Assembly (NCBI GenBank): GCA_902362805.1 | Contig: CABIXY010000008.1 | Location: 1 to 31,269 of the forward strand | DNA from: Eubacteriaceae bacterium | GTDB taxonomy: Bacteria > Bacillota > Clostridia > Peptostreptococcales > Anaerovoracaceae | Direction: 5' to 3' | Length of the DNA: 31,269 nucleotides | Shown here: positions 25,794-31,269 of the stretch, piece by piece | How positions within the stretch are numbered: position 1 is the stretch's first letter | Layout of the letters: the number at the start of each line of letters is the position of its first letter | The notes under the pieces: generated by a model | Told to the model about the DNA's origin: nothing | Seen by the model: only the letters and a program-made list of their open reading frames with translations | Database searches by the model: none | Program-made: the position numbers and the translations under genes

Positions 25794-25833
25794 ATATAAT
25801 AACTAAATATTCTGTCAACTATAAGGGAGATGA

Positions 25834-26931
25834 TTGGATTTGAGAAGAAACTTAAAGGTAATGATGGGTGTGTTGGCCGCAGTTTTGATGCTGACGACAT
25901 CCTTTGGTTTTGCTGCAGGTGATGTGAGACCAGGACCTGACGGGAAGGTGGGTACGCCGCAGGTGACGGCAAAAGCGCTCAGTCAGACATCGATCAAAGT
26001 AAGCTGGAAAGCGGTCAAAGGCGCAAAAGGTTATGTAGTCTATCGGAGCAGGACAGAAGACGGTTATAAATGGATAAAGACACTGTACGGCGCTTCTAAA
26101 ACCAGCATTGTCGATAAGAATTGCAAGAAAAATACTTCTTATCGCTACAAAGTCTTCGCATTTAAATATGAAAACGGGCAGCGCGTGTATGGGGAGAGTG
26201 ACTGGGTCTCTGAAGTGGCAGGCGTAAAGCAGCCGGAGGTCGTTGTATGGCCGGCAGGAGAAGGAAGAATACGTCTTTATGGAAACTGCAAGACAGAGGA
26301 CGATAAAATTGCAGTCTATCGCAGCACTGCAAAGAACGGAAAATACAAGAAGATCGTTGCGAAAAAAGCGTATGGCCAATTGTATTATCTGGACAAGGGA
26401 CTGAAAAAGGACGAAATCTATTATTATAAGGCAAAGGCTTCCCGGACACTCAGCGGCAAAACCTATACGAGCCCGTGGAGCAACACGGCAAGCGCCCAGG
26501 CATCCAATGTCAGTGTACAAATCGATGTGGAAGATCTGAATCATGCGGGTCAGAAGACAGATACCTTTGTTTACAAGCTGACTATGACGGAGAAGAGCGC
26601 GCCGGCAGCGATTTTGTTTGCGGAAAATCAGGGCAGATTCATATGGTATGGACAGAAAGAGACGGAAAGTTCACACTGGACTAGCAGCACAATTCTCTAC
26701 CTGGACAGTTATTCTGCCGATGGAAAGAGCTTTGTCAAAATGACCGAAGATTATTTGCTGAAACCAGGAGAAACGGTTTATCTGAAGTTCCTATCGAAAG
26801 ATCAGGCGATGTATTACGACTATTGCTGGCTGGGGCTGAGCGTATCCTTTGCAGGGCTTCCGAACATAGAGGGCTCTCTTACGATGAATAGGGACGGCAC
26901 CGGCCGCTACACAGACGACTATGACGTTTAG
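25834..26931 (+). CDS. Secreted fibronectin type III-like protein, first of a tandem pair
   Basis: The 365-residue product has a signal peptide (basic RRNLK, hydrophobic VLAAVLMLTTSFGFA, likely cut after AAG or GFA). Two Fn3-like domains follow: residues ~48-132 with SIKVSWKAVKGAKGYVVYR and TSYRYKVFAFK, then ~135-225 with IRLYGN and IYYYKAKA. The C-terminal ~130 residues form a beta-rich domain I do not recognise, including LKPGETVYLKF, shared with the next gene. No LPXTG, SLH or other wall anchor is seen, so it is probably released. There is no ATG start; TTG at 25834 or 25840 is used after GGGAG. Function is unknown; binding or adhesion is only a guess. Confidence 0.8.
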   Translation: MDLRRNLKVMMGVLAAVLMLTTSFGFAAGDVRPGPDGKVGTPQVTAKALSQTSIKVSWKAVKGAKGYVVYRSRTEDGYKWIKTLYGASKTSIVDKNCKKNTSYRYKVFAFKYENGQRVYGESDWVSEVAGVKQPEVVVWPAGEGRIRLYGNCKTEDDKIAVYRSTAKNGKYKKIVAKKAYGQLYYLDKGLKKDEIYYYKAKASRTLSGKTYTSPWSNTASAQASNVSVQIDVEDLNHAGQKTDTFVYKLTMTEKSAPAAILFAENQGRFIWYGQKETESSHWTSSTILYLDSYSADGKSFVKMTEDYLLKPGETVYLKFLSKDQAMYYDYCWLGLSVSFAGLPNIEGSLTMNRDGTGRYTDDYDV

Positions 26932-26941
26932 GAGGATTGTG

Positions 26942-28000
26942 ATGAAGAAAAAACTGTTGATGATCATGATGGCTTTGGCGATCACCTTTGCCCTGATGCC
27001 CCAGTCGGCTTTCGGCGCTTCTGCCGTTTCTTTTTCCAGCCGTCCGGTCATCAAGGCAGAAACGACAGGCCAGAGGACGGTCAAAGTCAGCTGGACCGAG
27101 GTGAAAGGCGCTGCAGGCTATGAGCTTTATCGTGGGCTGCCTGGAAAATCTTTTGTAAAGATCAAAACGTTGAAATCCCCATCGTCATTAAGCTATGTAG
27201 ATAGGGGACGAAAAAGCAATACTTCTTATTACTACAGAGTAAAGGCGTATAAGGTTATAAATGGTAAAAAGGTCTACGGAAGATATTCCTGGTCTGCCAG
27301 GGGAGATGCCGGTCTGCCCCAAGATGTAATGAACCTCCAGCTGGAGGGATCGGGGGAGAAGGATATAGGGTTTTACTGGAATTACGCTGGCAAAGCAGAT
27401 GGCTGCTATGTTTACCGCAGCGAAAGTGAAGAAGGCGACTTTTCTCTGATTGATAGGGTTACACCGAGAGAAGATGGTTACTGGCATTACGTGGATGACG
27501 CGGTTCAAAGCGGGAAAAACTACTTTTATCGAGTACAGCCTTTTGCGGACTGCAAGGGAACTCTTGTGAAGGGCAGGATGAGCAAAGTCTTTGCTGCTTC
27601 TGCCATCTACAATCTGCCCGTAGCGGACGTGACTTTGTCAGAGGGTAATGCGTCAAATGAAGTGATTTTCAAAGTCACCATGGAGACCTTCACCTATGAT
27701 ACAGAGTTCGCAGTCAGTACAGATTTGACGGTCGAAAAGGAACAGCGAATGATTACGCTGCAGCAGCATTGGCAAAATGGAGAGGCTGAGGAAACGCGGG
27801 AGACGTTCCTGCATATCGGCGGCCTCAGCAAAGACGGTATTACCTATAAAGAGGAAGGGACGATTACTGTCAAAGGAGGTGAAACCATTTATATCAAAGC
27901 CTCCTGCAGCGATGCGATTTCCATAGGAACTGGGGAAAGCAATCACTTTATCATTCGCTGCCTGTACAATGGGAAAGCCAGTGCGTTAGATAACCTTTGA
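26942..28000 (+). CDS. Secreted fibronectin type III-like protein, second of a tandem pair
   Basis: The 352-residue product is a diverged paralogue of the gene before it. It has a signal peptide (MKKKLLMIMMALAITFALM...SAFGA, cleaved near residue 24) and an Fn3 domain with VKVSWTEVKGAAGYELYR and SYYYRVKAYK. A second Fn3-like domain has GCYVYRS and NYFYRVQPF. The same C-terminal domain follows (VKGGETIYIKA aligned with LKPGETVYLKF). AGGAGG overlaps the stop codon of the first gene, six bases before this ATG, so the two are translated from one message. No wall anchor is visible. The role is unknown. Confidence 0.82.
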   Translation: MKKKLLMIMMALAITFALMPQSAFGASAVSFSSRPVIKAETTGQRTVKVSWTEVKGAAGYELYRGLPGKSFVKIKTLKSPSSLSYVDRGRKSNTSYYYRVKAYKVINGKKVYGRYSWSARGDAGLPQDVMNLQLEGSGEKDIGFYWNYAGKADGCYVYRSESEEGDFSLIDRVTPREDGYWHYVDDAVQSGKNYFYRVQPFADCKGTLVKGRMSKVFAASAIYNLPVADVTLSEGNASNEVIFKVTMETFTYDTEFAVSTDLTVEKEQRMITLQQHWQNGEAEETRETFLHIGGLSKDGITYKEEGTITVKGGETIYIKASCSDAISIGTGESNHFIIRCLYNGKASALDNL

Positions 28001-28025
28001 CAAACGGTGCATTTTCTGCTTATAT
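27997..28025 (+). promoter_or_regulatory. Promoter of deoD
   Basis: TTGACA (27997-28002), 17 bases, TTATAT (28020-28025) with an extended TGC. It overlaps the stop codon of the preceding gene. Confidence 0.65.
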
Positions 28026-28061
28026 ATAATTAGAAATCTGAAACTAAAGGAGATTGAAAAA

Positions 28062-28769
28062 ATGTCTAATATACCTACACCTCACATTTCGGCAAAGCTG
28101 GGTGATTTTGCTGAAACCGTGCTCATGCCGGGCGATCCACTGAGATCAAAATTTATCGCTGAGAACTTTCTGGACGACGCCGTCCTCGTCAACAATGTCA
28201 GAGGCGTTCACGGCTACACAGGAACTTACAAAGGAAAAAGAGTATCTGTCATGGCTTCCGGCATGGGGATGCCCGCTATCGGGATTTATTCTCACGAACT
28301 GTTCAACTTCTATGATGTAAAGAACATCATCAGAATCGGCACCGCCGGAGGATTGATGCCAGAAGTCAAAGTAAAGGATATCGTCATGGGCATGGCCTGC
28401 GTGACCAACTCCAACTGGGCGGCACAGTATGAAATCAACGCGTCCATTCCTGCAGTCTGCTCCTACGAGCTTCTGAAGAAGGCAGAGAAATGTGCATTAG
28501 ATTTGGGCGTGACACCGCATATCGGCACCATCTTCTCGTCGGACGTTTTCTACGACAGCACGAGAGACTACGACAAGTGGAGAGCCATGGGCGTCAAAGC
28601 AGTAGAGATGGAAGCGGCGGCACTGTACATGGAGGCTGCCAGAGCTGGCAAAAACGCTCTCTGTATCTGTACGGTTTCTGATCATATGGTAACAGGAGAG
28701 TCCTGCAGCTCAGAAGAGAGACAGAACTCCTTTACGAAGATGATGGAAATCGCATTGGAAACTGCATAA
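28062..28769 (+). CDS. deoD: Purine-nucleoside phosphorylase, DeoD type
   Basis: The enzyme cleaves purine (deoxy)ribonucleosides with phosphate to free base and pentose 1-phosphate, for salvage. The 235-residue product has the expected length for hexameric DeoD. It carries the phosphate-binding VLMPGDPLRSKFIAENFL (about 20-37), GMGMPAIGIYSHEL, IIRIGTAGG, AVEMEAAALY and the catalytic TVSDHMVTGE with the active-site aspartate. AAAGGAG is 8 bases before the ATG. The gene is single, between its own promoter and a modest terminator. Confidence 0.97.
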   Translation: MSNIPTPHISAKLGDFAETVLMPGDPLRSKFIAENFLDDAVLVNNVRGVHGYTGTYKGKRVSVMASGMGMPAIGIYSHELFNFYDVKNIIRIGTAGGLMPEVKVKDIVMGMACVTNSNWAAQYEINASIPAVCSYELLKKAEKCALDLGVTPHIGTIFSSDVFYDSTRDYDKWRAMGVKAVEMEAAALYMEAARAGKNALCICTVSDHMVTGESCSSEERQNSFTKMMEIALETA

Positions 28770-28783
28770 ATTAGTAAAAGATG

Positions 28784-28815
28784 GGACTTGCCATGTTGCA
28801 GGTCCTATTTTCTTT
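28784..28815 (+). terminator. Probable deoD terminator
   Basis: GGACTTGC (28784-28791) pairs with GCAGGTCC (28798-28805), with one mismatch that can form a G-U pair. It is followed by a broken T tract. Confidence 0.6.
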
Positions 28816-28838
28816 ACAAAATCTTCACACTGCAGATA

Positions 28839-28869
28839 TTGACTATACACCAGCTAGATAGTTTATCAT
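28839..28869 (+). promoter_or_regulatory. MerR-type promoter with 19-bp spacer and dyad
   Basis: TTGACT (28839-28844) and TATCAT (28864-28869) are 19 bases apart, too far for normal sigma-A. The spacer region carries the dyad ACTAT (28842-28846) / ATAGT (28858-28862). This is the geometry of promoters twisted into activity by MerR-family activators. Confidence 0.45.
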
Positions 28870-28903
28870 AGAAGTACAGTTTTAAAAGCAGAGGAGTGAA
28901 ATT

Positions 28904-29347
28904 ATGAACATCCGTATTGAATCAATTACGGAGAAGAATGAAAATGAAGTATTGCAGCTGGAAACCGCCGAGGGGCAGGAAGGTTTTGTGGAGAGCGTGG
29001 AGGAGTGTTTGGCTGAAGCCAGGGTATGGCGGCAGTGGAAACCTGTGGCGATTTACGATGACACACAGATGGTCGGCTTCGCCATGTACGGCTATCTGTT
29101 CGGCAGAGTGTGGTTCGACCGCTTGCTCATCGACCAAAGGTTCCAAGGCAGAGGCTATGGGAGGAAGGCAGTGGAGGCACTGCTTTTGCGAATTCACAAG
29201 GAATACCCGCAGCAATCGCAGATTTACCTCAGTGTCGTAGAGGGGAATGATCAGGCGGCAAAGCTTTACCAGGATTTTGGTTTTGCCTTTAACGGCGAGC
29301 GTGACACCAAAGGGGAACATGTGATGGTAAAAATGAACTGTAGTTGA
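28904..29347 (+). CDS. GNAT acetyltransferase, BltD (spermine/spermidine)-like
   Basis: The 147-residue product is a single GNAT domain. The acetyl-CoA motif is RFQGRGYGRKAVEALL (about 79-94), followed by IYLSVVEGNDQAAKLYQDFGFAFNGE. The central GFAMYGYLFGRVWFDRLLID and the ending MVKMN strongly resemble the BltD polyamine acetyltransferases of Bacillus. Acetylation of polyamines or a related amine is therefore the best guess. GAGGAG lies about 8 bases before the ATG. A MerR-type promoter upstream fits the Bacillus case, where the MerR-family BltR controls blt-bltD. No MerR gene or efflux pump is in the window. Confidence 0.87.
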   Translation: MNIRIESITEKNENEVLQLETAEGQEGFVESVEECLAEARVWRQWKPVAIYDDTQMVGFAMYGYLFGRVWFDRLLIDQRFQGRGYGRKAVEALLLRIHKEYPQQSQIYLSVVEGNDQAAKLYQDFGFAFNGERDTKGEHVMVKMNCS

Positions 29348-29361
29348 TGTTGAAATAGAAG

Positions 29362-29404
29362 ACTGAGGACGGTCATCGGAAATGGTGTCCGTCTGCCAGT
29401 TTTT
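29362..29404 (+). terminator. Terminator after the acetyltransferase gene
   Basis: ACTG...GACGG (29362-29372) pairs with CCGTC...CAGT (29389-29400), and five T end the run. Confidence 0.6.
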
Positions 29405-29435
29405 GTGGTATACTGTTCCTCATGGAGGTGACAGA

Positions 29436-29978
29436 ATGATTGATAAAATCTTAGAACATAACGAAGAATTTGTAAACAAAGAAAAGTACAAACCTTACGA
29501 GGCGAGCAAATATCCTGCACGGAAGCTGGCCATCGTTACCTGTATGGATACGAGGTTGATCGAGTTGCTTCCGGCAGCTTTGGGCATCAAAAACGGCGAT
29601 GCCAAGATTATCAAAAACGCCGGCGGAACAATCGTCCATCCTTTTGGAAGTGCGGTGCGGAGCCTTTTGATCGCCATCTACGAGTTGGGCGTTGAGGACA
29701 TCATGGTCATCGGACATACTGACTGCGGCGTACAGCATATGGACGTAGAGGATATGATCAATAAGATGAAGGCACGCGGTATCGGCGAAGAGGTCATCCA
29801 GAACCTGAATTACTTCGGCGTGGACTTTGACAAGTGGCTGGGCGGCTTTGAAGACGTATTCACCGCGGTGGGAGAGAGCGTGGAGCTGCTGGAGCATCAC
29901 CCTTTGATTCCTGATAACGTCACCATCTACGGCTATGTCATGGACACAGCGACTGGCAAATTGATGGAAGTAAAATAA
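29436..29978 (+). CDS. Beta-class carbonic anhydrase
   Basis: The enzyme interconverts CO2 and bicarbonate. The 180-residue product has the beta-class zinc ligands C36 (in CMDTR), H94 and C97 (in GHTDCG), and the D38-R40 dyad that gates the zinc. It resembles the short YtiB-like clade. The ATG at 29436 follows GGAGG by 7 bases. A possible extended -10 (TGGTATACT, 29406-29414) lies just downstream of the previous terminator. It is a single gene with a strong terminator. Confidence 0.94.
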   Translation: MIDKILEHNEEFVNKEKYKPYEASKYPARKLAIVTCMDTRLIELLPAALGIKNGDAKIIKNAGGTIVHPFGSAVRSLLIAIYELGVEDIMVIGHTDCGVQHMDVEDMINKMKARGIGEEVIQNLNYFGVDFDKWLGGFEDVFTAVGESVELLEHHPLIPDNVTIYGYVMDTATGKLMEVK

Positions 29979-29983
29979 AAAAT

Positions 29984-30037
29984 AAAAACCCCCTTGTAGT
30001 TCCAATTCCTAGGTGGAATCGGACGCAGGGGGGTTTT
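29984..30037 (+). terminator. Terminator of the carbonic anhydrase gene
   Basis: AAAACCCCC (29985-29993) pairs with GGGGG-TTTT (30029-30037). The inner TTCC/GGAA pairing tightens the loop. It is symmetric and could act both ways. Confidence 0.85.
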
Positions 30038-30148
30038 GCATTTAGAATTTGATTTATATTTTACCACAAGCCAGTCACACCAGCTATTCTTATAAAAAAT
30101 TAATGAATTCAGTAAAATTGTAAAAAATTATAGGAATAGTGTATAACG

Positions 30149-30190
30149 TTAACCTATGTTAATGATTTTCTTAGTAAGCTCAGTTAAAAT
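30149..30190 (+). promoter_or_regulatory. Crp/Fnr-type dyad and -10 upstream of the regulator pair
   Basis: TTAAC-N4-GTTAA (30149-30162) is a perfect 5-4-5 dyad, the spacing used by Fnr-family proteins. TAAAAT (30185-30190) is the -10, putting the dyad centre at -41.5. A further 10-bp palindrome, AACATATGTT, lies at 30192-30201, at the likely start site. Confidence 0.5.
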
Positions 30191-30228
30191 AAACATATGT
30201 TAAGAAGAATATGACGAGGTTATATAAG

Positions 30229-30813
30229 ATGGAAGCGAGAGAATTTTTTAGTGAAGTGATTGGTCTAACGGATATTGATCTGATTGACAGGGTGAGCGGC
30301 TTATCAAAGATTGCAGATTTTAAGAAGGGAGAACGGATTGTAAGGCAGGGAGAACCTCAAAAACATATCAATTTTATTTTGGAGGGCGTCTTCAGAGGGT
30401 ATTATGTGAACGTCGAAGGCAAAGAAATTACTGATTGCTTGGGGTTTCGTCGCGGAGAGCCGGCCATGGCATGCACCAGGCTGGATCTGGCTTCTGAGAT
30501 CAACATAGAGTCCGCAACGGACAGCAGATGTCTGCAGCTGCCGATTAAGGAAATCATAGAATTAAATTATACATATCCCGAGCTGCAACGGGCATATAAC
30601 ATTATGCTGATACAAGGCATTGAGAGACATGACAACATCAAAAAAGTCATGCAGGAATTTGATGCCATGAGGCGTTACCAATGGTTTCTTGAAGAGTACC
30701 CTGGTCTGATAGATATCGTCAGCCATAAGCATATCGCATCTTTTTTGGGTATGATGCCGGAGAGTTTAAGCCGCCTGCGCCGGACTTTGCGGGAAGGAGG
30801 AGCGCTGAAATGA
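30229..30813 (+). CDS. Crp/Fnr-family transcriptional regulator
   Basis: The 194-residue product has an N-terminal cyclic-nucleotide-binding-like beta-roll (about 20-110, with KKGERIVRQGEPQKHINFILEGVFRGYY). A long linking helix and a C-terminal HTH follow, with recognition segment HIASFLGMMPESLSRLRRTL. The usual cAMP-phosphate residues are not evident, so the effector is unknown. The ATG at 30229 is preferred to the one at 30211. GAGG lies 9 bases before it, and the downstream paralogue begins at the matching residue (MEAREFF versus MTLRDFF). The stop overlaps the next start (ATGA), so the two regulators are made together. A dyad at -41.5 suggests self-control or control by another family member. 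Confidence 0.9.
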   Translation: MEAREFFSEVIGLTDIDLIDRVSGLSKIADFKKGERIVRQGEPQKHINFILEGVFRGYYVNVEGKEITDCLGFRRGEPAMACTRLDLASEINIESATDSRCLQLPIKEIIELNYTYPELQRAYNIMLIQGIERHDNIKKVMQEFDAMRRYQWFLEEYPGLIDIVSHKHIASFLGMMPESLSRLRRTLREGGALK

Positions 30814-31269
30814 CACTGCGAGATTTTTTTACCGAATCGCTGAAGATTACAAATGAAGAACTCTTGAAAGAATTGTGCAGCGTATCGGCCTTTACAAAGT
30901 TGAAAAAGGGGGACCATGTAGTAAAAAGAGGACAGAGACAGTCGTCTATTGCTTTTTTGGTGGAGGGCATTTGTAGAGGATATTACGAAAGCGTCGATGG
31001 AAAAGAAGTAACTGAGTGTTTTGGCTGTCGTTGCGGCATGCCGGCCATGGCTTGCTATGATTTAGATTCTCCAGCGGAAACCAGTCTGGTAGCGGAAACG
31101 GATATGACATGTGTCCGTGTACCGATTGTAACGATTAAAGCATTGCTAAAGCAATATACGGAATTAGTATACGTGTATAATAACTTGTTAGTGAACTCCC
31201 TGGAGGAACACTTGAAACTTAAGCAGATTTTATACAAATATGATGCCATGGGGAGGTACCAGTGGTTTC
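30810..31269 (+). CDS. Second Crp/Fnr-family regulator, cysteine-rich, cut by the window edge
   Basis: The frame is open from the ATG at 30810 to the window end (153 codons). GGAAGGAGG is 9 bases upstream, inside the previous gene. The product aligns along its full visible length with the regulator before it, ending at YDAMGRYQWF; the HTH would follow outside the window. Unlike its neighbour it has a cysteine cluster CFGCRCGMPAMAC (about residues 72-84), plus single cysteines at about 23, 58 and 102. That could bind a metal or Fe-S cluster, but this is a guess. The four-base overlap with the first gene indicates coupled translation and perhaps a heterodimer. Confidence 0.85.
   Translation, partial: MTLRDFFTESLKITNEELLKELCSVSAFTKLKKGDHVVKRGQRQSSIAFLVEGICRGYYESVDGKEVTECFGCRCGMPAMACYDLDSPAETSLVAETDMTCVRVPIVTIKALLKQYTELVYVYNNLLVNSLEEHLKLKQILYKYDAMGRYQWF

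Noticed and set aside
25784..25843. 19-codon frame after AGGAGGG overlapping the start of the first Fn3 gene
   Set aside because: The likely promoter -10 is at 25788-25793, so transcription would begin after this ATG. It is kept only as a remote leader-peptide possibility.

Overview
The window looks like a chromosomal segment of a strictly anaerobic, low-to-mid GC Clostridia-class Firmicute. The evidence is SecA with a C-terminal zinc motif, an AddB-type nuclease subunit, BirA with an N-terminal HTH, a hybrid-cluster protein, an Fe-S aldo/keto reductase, strong AGGAGG-type ribosome sites and many U-tailed hairpin terminators. A family such as Anaerovoracaceae is possible, but I cannot prove it from the sequence. 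No phage, insertion sequence, CRISPR array or rRNA was seen.

Layout. 1-1665 (minus strand): an HD-domain hydrolase and a DMT-family transporter. 1820-6391 (plus): a tightly overlapping operon for cobalamin nucleotide-loop assembly, cobT-cobU-cobS-short cobU-like-cobC, in which the cobC phosphatase frame runs without a stop into an Fe-S aldo/keto reductase. 6513-7453: an XRE-type repressor gene, then about 430 bp of AT-rich DNA with a perfect consensus promoter, a 12-bp long-range inverted repeat and two terminators but no convincing gene (candidate small RNA). 7454-9530: a P1-family (DmpA-like) peptidase and birA, convergent on a shared terminator. 9730-13780: a CNNM/CBS membrane protein and secA. 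13950-15542 (minus): hcp (hydroxylamine reductase), with a Crp/Fnr-type dyad placed exactly at -41.5 of its likely promoter. 15645-16016: an array of 93-bp tandem repeats carrying inverted repeats. 16123-23374: prfB with its programmed +1 frameshift, tex, a PpaX-like HAD phosphatase and addB, closely spaced. 23409-23484: tRNA-Thr(CGT). 23621-25626: a second DMT transporter and type I asparaginase, convergent. 25834-28000: two tandem secreted fibronectin-III-like proteins of unknown role. 28062-29978: purine nucleoside phosphorylase, a BltD-like acetyltransferase with a MerR-type 19-bp-spacer promoter, and a beta-carbonic anhydrase. 30229-end: two overlapping Crp/Fnr-family regulator genes, the second cut by the window edge; the first has its own -41.5 dyad.

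Most genes are ordinary housekeeping or metabolic genes. The parts most worth following up are the 93-bp repeat array, the orphan promoter with structured RNA-like region at 6997-7334, the cobC-AKR fusion with an internal ribosome site, the two matching class II Crp/Fnr promoter architectures (hcp and the regulator pair), and the tandem secreted Fn3 pair. All functional calls rest on reading motifs by eye; no database search was run.
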